DNA of 60,919 bases, taken from positions 1-60,919 of the forward strand of contig DYPD01000004.1 of NCBI GenBank assembly GCA_020720115.1. Reading direction: 5' to 3'. The stretch comes from Thiomargarita sp. GTDB lineage: Bacteria; Pseudomonadota; Gammaproteobacteria; Beggiatoales; Beggiatoaceae. Shown here in pieces: positions 14,724-23,230 of the stretch. Made by a program: the position numbers and the translations under genes. The notes beneath the pieces are model-generated. The model was given only the letters and a program-made list of their open reading frames with translations. It did not search any database and had not been told where the DNA came from. The first letter of the stretch is position 1. Every line of letters begins with the position of its first letter.

Positions 14724-16445
14724 TTACCGAGCCGTTTGGCTCAAGGTGACGTCACGTTCTTTTTGGTGATGACTAAGGCGCACTTGCCAACTGACCCACA
14801 AGCCAACGCCAAGGACGCTGATGATGGGACCTATGGAGGCTAATGACAAAATACCGAAGCCATCCAGCGCCCCAACATCTTGCCCTAGCCCCAAGCCGAG
14901 CGCCAGTACCAGCGGCACGGTCACGGGACCTGTGGTGACACCGGCGCTGTCCCAAGCAATATTGACATATTCTTCATGCGCAAAAAATGTCAGCAGCAAA
15001 GCCAATCCGTAACCGGGTACAATGAAATAGATGAGATCAATTTGGGTCATGAGTTTGATCACGCCTAACATGATGCCAAATGCCACACCGAACGACACAG
15101 CGTAAATCAGGCGGTAGCGTTTGAATGCGCCCTGGGTCAAATTTTCCACTGTGATGCCCATTGCGTGTAGCGCGGGTTCGGCAAGGGTTGCGCCAAAACC
15201 CAACAGCCAAGCAAACAACAGCACCAGTAAATAACCAGCGGCGTCTTTTTCCGCATTGGCTATAGCAGCGCCGGCTTGTGTGCCGAGTTCGGATAAGCCG
15301 AAATTTAAGCCGATATTAAATACGATCATCCCCAAAGTGGCTAAAATAAAGCCGTAAATCAAAATCTTAGGTCTTGGCAAAGTACGCTTGAGTACAAATT
15401 TGAGGATTACCAACAGAAAAATAATCAGCGGCACTATGGCGCGTAAGCCCATCAGCACTGCATTGAGCAAAGCCTCTTCAGTGTTGGGCGCAGCTTGCAC
15501 AGCGTTGCTGGTCACGCCGGCTTGTAGGCTGTCAGGATAAAAATTCGCCACATATAGCCCCAATAGCAGCACGCCCAATACCGGAAATAACGAGGCGAGG
15601 GTGACGATGCCAAAACCGGATGGCTCATTTTTTTTGCTGGTAGCGGCAGCAACGCCAATCCCTAAAGCCAGCACCAAGGGCACAGTCACAGGACCTGTAG
15701 TGACCGCGCCAGAATCCCAAGCCAAACCCAACACCGCCCGCAACAGGGGATCGCTGTGCATGTATAGGCTTAAGCCTAAAGTTGGGATTAAGGTGCTGTA
15801 AATTAAAGGTTTTAAACGCCAACCGCGCACCAGACGCAGGGTTGCCAGCACCGCCGCCAAACCAACGCCAATACCGACCATGAGCACTAAGCCATCGCTC
15901 CAGTGATTGAGTAGCGCATACAAAAGCGGTACTTTTTCTGGCGAAACCTGTGCGCCTGCCGCTTTTAGCGCACCAATGGCTGGCTCGGCTAAGGTCACAC
16001 CGATGCCCAGCAAAAAAACAATAAATAAAACGCTGCCGAGGCGCAGTTTGCGCGGCAGCGTATCTCCTAATTCTTCGCCAAAGGGCATCAAACCGCGTTG
16101 CAAGCCTTCAATAAATAGCATCAAACCAATCAGCACCGCCACCACGCCAATAGTAATAATCCAGGGATCGTTGATTTGTTGACGTAAAATCAGCCATTGA
16201 AACAATACCAGATACAACACCAGCGGTAACACCGTTTTGACTTGCTCCATAAAACGGCTTTCCACATAGGGGAAAATCATGTGAAAGACTTCACGCGGAT
16301 GCAGCTTGATCTTGGGTTGTTGATAGGGCAGTTCTTTTCCCTGTGAGTCGTATCGCGGCTTAGGCGTTAGCTGATTGTAGCTAATCTTTTGTTGCTGCAC
16401 GGAAACTGCACTAATGAAATCACCGTAGCGAATTTTTTGGCTCAT
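14724..16445 (-). CDS. DUF1538 integral membrane protein with two repeats (putative transporter)
   Basis: 573 aa from the ATG at 16445; an upstream TTG at 16481 has no support. After a soluble N-terminal part of about 60 residues there are about 12 hydrophobic helices arranged as two similar halves. Each half carries TLAEPA followed later by VTTGPVTVPLVLALG with a preceding WDS, the signature of the DUF1538 family. The repeated polar signature in otherwise hydrophobic helices suggests a two-fold transporter or channel with a conserved substrate site. Substrate unknown. Co-transcription with two P-II-like proteins points to allosteric control, by analogy with AmtB-GlnK and other P-II-linked transporters. 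Confidence 0.82.
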   Translation of the reverse strand: MSQKIRYGDFISAVSVQQQKISYNQLTPKPRYDSQGKELPYQQPKIKLHPREVFHMIFPYVESRFMEQVKTVLPLVLYLVLFQWLILRQQINDPWIITIGVVAVLIGLMLFIEGLQRGLMPFGEELGDTLPRKLRLGSVLFIVFLLGIGVTLAEPAIGALKAAGAQVSPEKVPLLYALLNHWSDGLVLMVGIGVGLAAVLATLRLVRGWRLKPLIYSTLIPTLGLSLYMHSDPLLRAVLGLAWDSGAVTTGPVTVPLVLALGIGVAAATSKKNEPSGFGIVTLASLFPVLGVLLLGLYVANFYPDSLQAGVTSNAVQAAPNTEEALLNAVLMGLRAIVPLIIFLLVILKFVLKRTLPRPKILIYGFILATLGMIVFNIGLNFGLSELGTQAGAAIANAEKDAAGYLLVLLFAWLLGFGATLAEPALHAMGITVENLTQGAFKRYRLIYAVSFGVAFGIMLGVIKLMTQIDLIYFIVPGYGLALLLTFFAHEEYVNIAWDSAGVTTGPVTVPLVLALGLGLGQDVGALDGFGILSLASIGPIISVLGVGLWVSWQVRLSHHQKERDVTLSQTAR

Positions 16446-16534
16446 GGTTAAACACTGTATTGAAATGGAAAACAATAACAATCTAAAGTCGGGCTATTTA
16501 CCTATAAAGAACAGGAACAACGCCTGGAGAGATT

Positions 16535-17281
16535 TTAAGCTGGATTGAGTAGATCAATAAACTGATGGTCAATGTCAAAATGCGTAGCCAGGTGTTCGCC
16601 GAGTGCTTTTGCGCCGAAGCGTTCGGTAGCGTGATGCCCAGCAGCAAAATAATGAATCCCGTATTCTTGCGCAAGATGCTGAGTTGGCTCAGAAATTTCT
16701 CCGCTGATATAGGCATCTGCACCCGCTCTAGCAGCAGCTTCAATATAATCTTGCGCACCGCCGCTGCACCAGGCAAGGCGGCGAATTTGACCTGCTGCCG
16801 GAATATGTAAGGGCGTGCGTTGCAAGCTGTCTGCCAGCAATTGCACTACCGCCGCACCGCTGAGAGGCTGCGCAAACTCACCTTGCAATACCAGCGGCTC
16901 GCATTCTAACGGCGTTATCTGTTGTACGCCCCACAACCGCCCTAGCTGCGCATTATTGCCATAGTCTGGGTGTGCATCCAACGGCAAATGGTAAGCGAAA
17001 AGGTTCAAATCGGCGTTTAACAAGGCGGCTAAACGGCGTTTTTTGATACCAGTGATCACTAGGCTTTCATGCTTCCAAAAATAACCGTGATGCACTAGCA
17101 ACGCATCCGCTTGTGCTGCAAGCGCCGCTTCAATCAACGCCAAGCTGGCGGTGACGCCGGTTACCAGTCGGTGTATCTGCATTTTGCCCTCAACCTGCAA
17201 ACCGTTAGGACAGTAATCCTTAAAGCGGTTGACTTGCAGTAGGCTCTCCAAATAACCCGCTAAAGCGTCTCTATTGACCAT
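16535..17281 (-). CDS. Nif3-like dinuclear metal-centre protein (YbgI family)
   Basis: 248 aa from the ATG at 17281 (GGAGATGCAATG); longer frames upstream overlap the epimerase gene. MVNRDALAGYLESLLQ, NGLQVEG, LVHHGYFWK (metal-binding His pair), FAYHLPLDAH, SGGAQDYIEAA, DAYISGEISEP and the C-terminal AAGHHATERFG are the Nif3/YbgI landmarks. The family forms hexameric rings with a dinuclear metal site; proposed roles include GTP cyclohydrolase I type 2 or hydrolase activity, none settled. 25 bp follow the epimerase gene on the same strand, so co-transcription is likely. Confidence 0.9.
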   Translation of the reverse strand: MVNRDALAGYLESLLQVNRFKDYCPNGLQVEGKMQIHRLVTGVTASLALIEAALAAQADALLVHHGYFWKHESLVITGIKKRRLAALLNADLNLFAYHLPLDAHPDYGNNAQLGRLWGVQQITPLECEPLVLQGEFAQPLSGAAVVQLLADSLQRTPLHIPAAGQIRRLAWCSGGAQDYIEAAARAGADAYISGEISEPTQHLAQEYGIHYFAAGHHATERFGAKALGEHLATHFDIDHQFIDLLNPA

Positions 17282-17306
17282 TGCATCTCCAAATAAAGCC
17301 GCGCAA

Positions 17307-18380
17307 TTATGGGTTGCTGGGTATGCAGCGTAAAACCTGCTGTGCGGCAGCAGCACTGAGCGCATCATAATCGCCCGCATAATAAGACTTAAACCAGTGC
17401 GCAAAACGGCGCACGCCTTCTTCAACGCTGGTTGACGGCTGAAACTGTACGGCTGCTTGCAGTGCGTTGGTATCTGCTAAGGTCGCAGGCATGTCGCCAG
17501 CCTGCATCGGCAACAAATTCAACTGGGCAGTTTTACCCAAGCTGTCTTCTAAAGCATGAATATAGCGCATTAATTCGATAGATTCGCTATTACCAATGTT
17601 GAAAATTCGGTAGGGTGCATAGCTAATGGCGGGATTTGGAGTGTCACTACACCAATTTTCTGAGGCAGTAGCGGGCTGCGCGATAATGCGCGTAACCCCT
17701 TCAATAATATCGTCAATGTAGGTGAAATCCCGCAACATTTTGCCCTGATTAAAAACCGGAATTGCCCGCCCTTCCATGATACCCCTGGCAAATTTAAACA
17801 GCGCCATGTCAGGACGCATCCAAGGACCATAAACAGTAAAAAAGCGCAAGCCAGTACAGGGCAAAGCATACAAATGCGCATAACTGTGTGCCAGCATTTC
17901 ATTGGCTTTTTTAGTCGCAGCGTACAGAGAAATCGGGTGATCGACCGGGTCTTGTTCACTAAAAGGTTGTTTAGTATTAGCGCCATAGACAGAACTAGAA
18001 GAAGCAAACACCAGATGCTTCACCCCACTATGACGACAACCTTCCAGAAGATTGACAAAACCTACCAAATTGGTATCCACATAAGGATGAGGATTTTCTA
18101 TAGAATAACGCACCCCAGCTTGAGCAGCTAAGTTGACCACTACATCAAAAGCCTTACGTTGAAACAACTGTTCAATCAATTTACGTTCACTAATATCACA
18201 ATATTCAAAACTGAAAGCCGCTTGTTCTAACAAAGATGCCAAACGTGCATGCTTGAGTTTGACTTCATAATAATCGTTAAGATTGTCTACACCATGCACT
18301 TGATGCCCGTCTTGCAATAGGCGTTGTGCCAATGCTGCGCCAATAAAACCAGCACTGCCTGTTATTAGAATATGCGCCAT
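17307..18380 (-). CDS. NAD-dependent nucleotide-sugar epimerase (UDP-glucuronate 4-epimerase-like)
   Basis: 357 aa extended SDR. The NAD site is ITGSAGFIGAALAQRLLQDG, followed by GVDNLNDYYEVKLKHARL, which is characteristic of UDP-glucuronate 4-epimerases. Catalytic elements are SSSSVYG and YAATKKANEM; TGLRFFTVYGPWMRPDMALF is a further family block. It would make UDP-galacturonate for surface polysaccharide. No other glycan gene lies beside it apart from glf about 12 kb away. Start at 18380 is the only good one. A strong terminator upstream separates it from the dsr operon. Confidence 0.88.
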   Translation of the reverse strand: MAHILITGSAGFIGAALAQRLLQDGHQVHGVDNLNDYYEVKLKHARLASLLEQAAFSFEYCDISERKLIEQLFQRKAFDVVVNLAAQAGVRYSIENPHPYVDTNLVGFVNLLEGCRHSGVKHLVFASSSSVYGANTKQPFSEQDPVDHPISLYAATKKANEMLAHSYAHLYALPCTGLRFFTVYGPWMRPDMALFKFARGIMEGRAIPVFNQGKMLRDFTYIDDIIEGVTRIIAQPATASENWCSDTPNPAISYAPYRIFNIGNSESIELMRYIHALEDSLGKTAQLNLLPMQAGDMPATLADTNALQAAVQFQPSTSVEEGVRRFAHWFKSYYAGDYDALSAAAAQQVLRCIPSNP

Positions 18381-18474
18381 CTGTTGTTATCCTGTGGTAA
18401 GCAAAAAACAAAATGTTCTAAGTGTAATGGATTAAAGTTGCAATTTTCTTAAACAAAGTTGATATTTTTCAATA

Positions 18475-18511
18475 AAAAAAGCCTGGTCTTTATAAAAGAC
18501 CAGGCTTTTTT
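18475..18511 (-). terminator. Strong terminator at the end of the dsr operon
   Basis: A 17-nt arm starting AAAAAAGCCTGG pairs with CCAGGCTTTTTT around a 3-nt loop. It lies 20 bp after the dsrP stop, and A/T runs on both sides make it able to work in both directions. Confidence 0.9.
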
Positions 18512-18531
18512 GTCAGCTACCTAAACACATT

Positions 18532-19737
18532 TTAATCAAGTTGAGGATTGACCACCGCATCATCTAAAGTATCGGGCATAAAAGGTAGAATGCGCGTACC
18601 CAACACAGTTGCAATGAGCGCAATACTAACGCCAGCCAGACCAAGTAGTAATTCCCATAGCGTCGGCGTATAGCTGCTGACAACGCCATCAAAGAAACTG
18701 GATTCAATCACCTCTTTGCCAGGAAAGATTTCCAGCGGAAACGCCTGACCACCAATGATGATGACATACAGCAGAGAGATACTGCCAAGCACAGTTAAAG
18801 CCGAGCCTATAATCACTGCATTGCGGGTTTTGCCAAAGCTAGGATGATAGAAAATAACCAAAGGCGCAACTGTACCCAACAACACATAACCCAGCCAAAA
18901 CAATACAGTATAAATCCCGCCGTGTAACAGAATAAAGGCTTCAAAAGCATGTTGGTTAGTCAGATACAGATTAGTCAGATGATAAACCGCTACAAAGTAA
19001 AAAACGCCAGCAACAAATACACCGAGCAGTTTTTTCATACGTTGCAGTAAACCATCCCCTAAAGGACGCCCAGTACTCTGGAAAGCAACAATCAAATAGA
19101 GTAAGAAAACCGCCAAACCGAGAGAGAAAGACAATAAAACAAACAAAGGCGCCAGTACCGCAGTATCGTAGGCTTCACGCGCGACCAGAAAGCCAAAAAT
19201 AGAACCTGTACCTGTCGTTAAAATCAAACGCCAAATGAATGCAACAAAACCTGCATAAGGGTAATATTGAGTCATCCGACGTTCCATCATAAACCACAAA
19301 TAGATACCAACAATTAAAAGAAAGCCATTGTATAGGTAAATATTCCAAGAAAAGATAGATTTGAAGTTGTAAGTCGTCATAGCGACAACCAAACGATCAG
19401 GGCGTCCTAAATCTAGTACTAGAATAGCTAAACCACCAATCAACATGGTCATTGCCATTAAACCAGACAAACGCCCTAGCGGTTTATAAGGCTTTTTTCC
19501 AAACACTGTGCCGATAGAAGCCACATTCAAAATACCAGAAGCCGCCACAATCAAAGAAATCGCAAAAATGTGTGGTAAACCCCAAACAATTTGATTACTC
19601 ATGCCAGTGACATAGTGCCCACTGTGTTCCATATAGAAGGCTGCACCTAAACCAATCGCAATGATACTTGCCAGTACACCCAGAATCATAAAGAAACGTG
19701 GATTTTTACCGGGCAGTTCACTATAAGTTATTTTCAT
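18532..19737 (-). CDS. dsrP: DsrP, NrfD-type membrane subunit of DsrMKJOP
   Basis: 401 aa with about 10 hydrophobic helices, NrfD/PsrC-like: FAISLIVAASGILNVASIGT, RLSGLMAMTMLIGGLAILVLDLGRPDR, YNGFLLIVGIYLWFMMERR and a final GLAGVSIALIATVLG helix. DsrP is the quinone-interacting integral membrane subunit paired with DsrO in the DsrMKJOP complex. AAGGAG precedes the ATG and dsrO ends 11 bp upstream. It is the last gene of the operon here, directly followed by a terminator. Confidence 0.95.
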   Translation of the reverse strand: MKITYSELPGKNPRFFMILGVLASIIAIGLGAAFYMEHSGHYVTGMSNQIVWGLPHIFAISLIVAASGILNVASIGTVFGKKPYKPLGRLSGLMAMTMLIGGLAILVLDLGRPDRLVVAMTTYNFKSIFSWNIYLYNGFLLIVGIYLWFMMERRMTQYYPYAGFVAFIWRLILTTGTGSIFGFLVAREAYDTAVLAPLFVLLSFSLGLAVFLLYLIVAFQSTGRPLGDGLLQRMKKLLGVFVAGVFYFVAVYHLTNLYLTNQHAFEAFILLHGGIYTVLFWLGYVLLGTVAPLVIFYHPSFGKTRNAVIIGSALTVLGSISLLYVIIIGGQAFPLEIFPGKEVIESSFFDGVVSSYTPTLWELLLGLAGVSIALIATVLGTRILPFMPDTLDDAVVNPQLD

Positions 19738-19748
19738 CTATTTGCTCC

Positions 19749-20519
19749 TTATAGCCCCTGGTAACGCACGCCAGGGTTAAGTTCCATGTCAGCACGCAAT
19801 TGCATGCTACTGACTTCTTTCAAGCGTTTAGACAGCGCACTTTCTGGATCATTTAAGTCACCAAATAAGATCGCTTCCTGTGAACAACCAACTGCACAAA
19901 CAGGCTGTTCTCCTTGATCTAATTTGTGTACACAGAAAGTACAACTCTCGACTGTGCCTTTTCCACGTGGTGCATGTGGCTTTTGATTTTCCACTGTTTC
20001 ATGCACAAAAGAACGCGCTTTGTAAGGACATGCCATCATGCAATAACGGCAACCAATGCAAATATGCTTATCTACCAACACAACGCCATTATCACGCTTA
20101 AAGGAAGCGCCAGTAGGACACACATCCACGCAAGGCGGATGCTCACAATGTTGACACATCATAGGCAAAGAAGTGACTTTACCCGTTTGTTTATCTTTTA
20201 CCGTTACTTTGCGCATCCACTGGGCATCAGAAGCGGGACGTCCATGACTGGTTAAGCCGTTAGCTTCATTACAAGATTTCACGCAATCATCACAACCTTG
20301 AGCGCATTTGCTGGTATCAATTAACATTCCCCAACGTACTTTGTTGGAAACTGGTTGATCAGCAGTTTTTGCGGCTGAAACCTGTTGCAATACCAAACCT
20401 GGTACTAAAGCAAGACCGGCACTTGCCCCTGCAACTTTCAGGAAAAATTGACGACGCGCATGATCGCCTAATTGCATAGACTCAGGTTGCATATCCGGCG
20501 CTGAATGTTGCTGATTCAT
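19749..20519 (-). CDS. dsrO: DsrO, periplasmic Fe-S subunit of DsrMKJOP
   Basis: 256 aa. A Tat signal with RRQFFLK (22-28) and a hydrophobic stretch to about residue 50 shows export. Four cysteine groups for [4Fe-4S] clusters follow: CAQGCDDCVKSC, CQHCEHPPCVDVCPTGA, CIGCRYCMMACP and CTFCVHKLDQG...CAVGC. It carries electrons between DsrJ and the membrane subunit DsrP. Its ATG overlaps the dsrJ stop (ATGA), so the two are translationally coupled. Confidence 0.95.
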   Translation of the reverse strand: MNQQHSAPDMQPESMQLGDHARRQFFLKVAGASAGLALVPGLVLQQVSAAKTADQPVSNKVRWGMLIDTSKCAQGCDDCVKSCNEANGLTSHGRPASDAQWMRKVTVKDKQTGKVTSLPMMCQHCEHPPCVDVCPTGASFKRDNGVVLVDKHICIGCRYCMMACPYKARSFVHETVENQKPHAPRGKGTVESCTFCVHKLDQGEQPVCAVGCSQEAILFGDLNDPESALSKRLKEVSSMQLRADMELNPGVRYQGL

Positions 20520-21031
20520 GGTTGCGTTTCTCCTGCTGGCTGTCCGGTTTGTTCCGCCATTGCTTTAGCTGAATCAAATTTGATCGGACTAATGAAATCA
20601 GGATTATTGGGGATAGGTTTCACAACAGATTCCATAGGCTTGCTATTGTGGCATTCAAAGCAGTCAATATGCACTGCTGCATAATGATGACAGGTGCTAC
20701 AAAAATGCCGCTCATCCTTGTAACTCACGGGCTGTTGATTTTCATCGTAGGTAACATGGCAATTAATACACTCCAGCAGACTGTGTTTGGTTGTACGAAT
20801 GCCTTGGTGCATAGTTTCGTCGCGCTGGTGCAAAATGAACTGCATATGCTGGCGACGCATAACCTCAGTGGGTTCAACACAGCCTTGCACCTCGCTTACT
20901 TGAGCAATGGCTTTAGGCGTTTCTCGATGAGGTGAAAATAATTCGCTGTCGGCATTAGCAACGTTGCTTAAAAACAAGCCAAGCATTGCAAGCCCAGTCA
21001 GGAATAAAGAAATTATGCGCTTTTGTTTCAT
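20516..21031 (-). CDS. dsrJ: DsrJ, periplasmic triheme cytochrome c
   Basis: 171 aa. An N-terminal signal or anchor (residues 5-27) is followed by three CxxCH heme sites: CINCH (88-92), CSTCH (111-115) and CFECH (124-128). Cys51 in GCVEPTEVMRRQHM matches the conserved cysteine that in Allochromatium DsrJ gives one heme an unusual His/Cys ligation. It is the periplasmic cytochrome of DsrMKJOP. It is separated from dsrL by a 174-bp gap with a long hairpin, the widest gap in the operon. Confidence 0.95.
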   Translation of the reverse strand: MKQKRIISLFLTGLAMLGLFLSNVANADSELFSPHRETPKAIAQVSEVQGCVEPTEVMRRQHMQFILHQRDETMHQGIRTTKHSLLECINCHVTYDENQQPVSYKDERHFCSTCHHYAAVHIDCFECHNSKPMESVVKPIPNNPDFISPIKFDSAKAMAEQTGQPAGETQP

Positions 21032-21064
21032 GGCGACATCTTTAAGTTGAGTTTAGAAACTAGA

Positions 21065-21128
21065 AAGGCGCAAAGAACACACTGTAAAGGATAGGTGAAG
21101 ACCATAACGCTTGTGTTCTCTACGCCTT
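21065..21128 (-). promoter_or_regulatory. Long hairpin between dsrL and dsrJ
   Basis: Arms 21065-21081 and 21112-21128 (AAGGCGCAAAGAACACA with TGTGTTCTCTACGCCTT) pair at 15 of 17 positions around a 30-nt loop. There is no U-run, so a processing or mRNA-stability role that uncouples dsrJOP from upstream genes is more likely than termination. Confidence 0.5.
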
Positions 21129-21205
21129 AGCTAATGAACTATTGAGTGAAACAAACCAATCCATGATCTTGTATCACTCAAGTCTACGGCTTGGAAGCTG
21201 AACCT

Positions 21206-23149
21206 TTATTCACCCAGAGCCATGTCAATGTACCCAGTTGGGCAAACATCTGCACAAATATGGCAACCAATACAACGACTGTATTCGGTATAAACATAAC
21301 GGCCTGTCGTTGTTTCTTGTTTAGGTGTACGGTGTACAGCATCTTGCGGACAATACACAACACAGTTGTCACACTCAAAGCACATACCACAACTCATACA
21401 ACGCTTAGCTTCGCCTTGCGCCTGTTCTGTGGATAAACCTTGCATACGTTCTTTGAAATGTCCCAATACTTCACTGGCATCTACCGGAATATCTGCGCGT
21501 TTATATCTTGGCGTAAAGGGGAAATGTCCTAAAAACAACTCATTAGCCGGGATGATTTCTTGTGAAGAGCGATCTTCATAATTATGCACAGCAAACTTAG
21601 CTTCAGAAGTACCGCGCACTTGCTCGTGTGAATATTCTTCAGGCGCCAGTTCTGCCTCACGCAATTTACCTAGCAAACTGAAATGATGCACATCTACTTT
21701 AGGACGTTTAGCAGTTTCGTGCTGGCGCAGATAGAAATCAACACTGTCTGCTGCAATAGAAGCTTGACCAATAGCAGTTGTTAGTAAATGCGGACGAACA
21801 ATATCGCCAGCAACAAAATGACCCAGGCGTCCTTTCACCTGATAATGATTGTCAGCATCAATGAAGTTGCGGCCATTGTTTAATTCATCCAGACCCGTTA
21901 AATCACCAAATTGACCAATCGCAGAAACAATTAAATCTGCATCAATTACATATTCAGTGCCTTCGATTTTTTCTGGACGATTATTAACCATGTTACATTT
22001 CGCCATTTTCAAACCAATGGCACGTCCACTTTCATCTTTCACAACTTCAATAGGCATTACACTGCCTTGAATATCTACACCTTCGCGTAAGGCATCCTGT
22101 ACTTCATGTTCAGCTGCCGTCATGTTTTCAACGGGGAATAAAGAAGTCAAAGTAACAGTTGCCCCTTCTCTTGCCATGCTGGAAGCGACATCATGCGCGG
22201 TATAGCCCATAACAACATTTTCTGGGCGGTCATTTTCATGAATACTGGTGATATGACCTAAACGACGTGCTACGGAAGCTACGTCAATAGAGGTATCGCC
22301 GCCACCGACTACGACCACCTTGTTTGCGACAACTTGCAGACGCCCTTCATTAAAGGCAGCCAGAAAGTCCACGCCGCTGATGCAGTTTGGTGTGCCTTCC
22401 CAACCTGGGGCTGGTAAACCGCGTCCAGCTTTACAGCCTAAAGCCCAGATGACCGCATCAAATTCTTTTTCCACCATATCCATGCTGACATCTTTGCCAA
22501 CACGAGTATTTAAGCGAGTTTCTACACCCATTTCCAAGATGCGCTTGATTTCGCCATCCAGCATATCGCGTGGAGTGCGGTAACCAGGAATGCCATAACG
22601 CATCATGCCACCAAGGTTGGCGTGGTCATCAAAAATAGTGCAGGCATGACCCTTACGGCGCAACTGGTAAGCGGCTGCTAAACCCGCAGGACCGCCACCA
22701 ATAATGGCTACTTTTTTACCGGATTCTTGTTCCGGTGCTTGAAACTTGTAACCCTGTGCTAACGCATTATCGCCAATAAACTGTTCAACTGAGTTGATAC
22801 CTACAAAATCTTCGACTTGATTACGGTTGCAGCCATCCTGACAAGGTGCAGGACAAACACGCCCCATCACTGAAGGAAATGGATTTGCATCAGTTGAACG
22901 GCGGAAAGCATATTCTTTCCAATCCATGCCTTTAGGTGGTTGTTCCATACCACGCACAATACCTAACCAACCACGAATATCTTCACCAGAAGGACAACTG
23001 CCTTGGCAGGGCGGCGTGCGATGCACATAAGTAGGGCATTTATGTGACCAACTGGCTTGGAAAATCACTTCATTCCAAGGCAGGTGCTCATTATCACCGT
23101 CATCGAAACGGCGAAACGTGAGCTTCATTTCTTCTTTGCTTGCTGACAT
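21206..23149 (-). CDS. dsrL: DsrL, NAD(P)H:acceptor oxidoreductase
   Basis: 647 aa iron-sulfur flavoprotein. N-terminal cysteines (CPTYVHRTPPCQGSCPSGED), FAD site VAIIGGGPAGLAAAYQLRRKG, NAD(P)H site VVVVGGGDTSIDVASVARRLG, and C-terminal ferredoxin-type clusters CMSCGMCFECDNCVVYC and CIGCHICADVCPTGYIDMAL. DsrL is the electron-transfer partner of oxidative DsrAB and is required for sulfur oxidation in Allochromatium. Its presence with dsrEFH supports the oxidising direction. GAGG precedes the ATG. Confidence 0.95.
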   Translation of the reverse strand: MSASKEEMKLTFRRFDDGDNEHLPWNEVIFQASWSHKCPTYVHRTPPCQGSCPSGEDIRGWLGIVRGMEQPPKGMDWKEYAFRRSTDANPFPSVMGRVCPAPCQDGCNRNQVEDFVGINSVEQFIGDNALAQGYKFQAPEQESGKKVAIIGGGPAGLAAAYQLRRKGHACTIFDDHANLGGMMRYGIPGYRTPRDMLDGEIKRILEMGVETRLNTRVGKDVSMDMVEKEFDAVIWALGCKAGRGLPAPGWEGTPNCISGVDFLAAFNEGRLQVVANKVVVVGGGDTSIDVASVARRLGHITSIHENDRPENVVMGYTAHDVASSMAREGATVTLTSLFPVENMTAAEHEVQDALREGVDIQGSVMPIEVVKDESGRAIGLKMAKCNMVNNRPEKIEGTEYVIDADLIVSAIGQFGDLTGLDELNNGRNFIDADNHYQVKGRLGHFVAGDIVRPHLLTTAIGQASIAADSVDFYLRQHETAKRPKVDVHHFSLLGKLREAELAPEEYSHEQVRGTSEAKFAVHNYEDRSSQEIIPANELFLGHFPFTPRYKRADIPVDASEVLGHFKERMQGLSTEQAQGEAKRCMSCGMCFECDNCVVYCPQDAVHRTPKQETTTGRYVYTEYSRCIGCHICADVCPTGYIDMALGE

Positions 23150-23230
23150 TGGGATAGCCTCCTGAACTAATTAAACCATTTGCGCTTTATAGCGACTGCT
23201 TTATTTAAGCTGCTCATCGAGTTAGATAGC

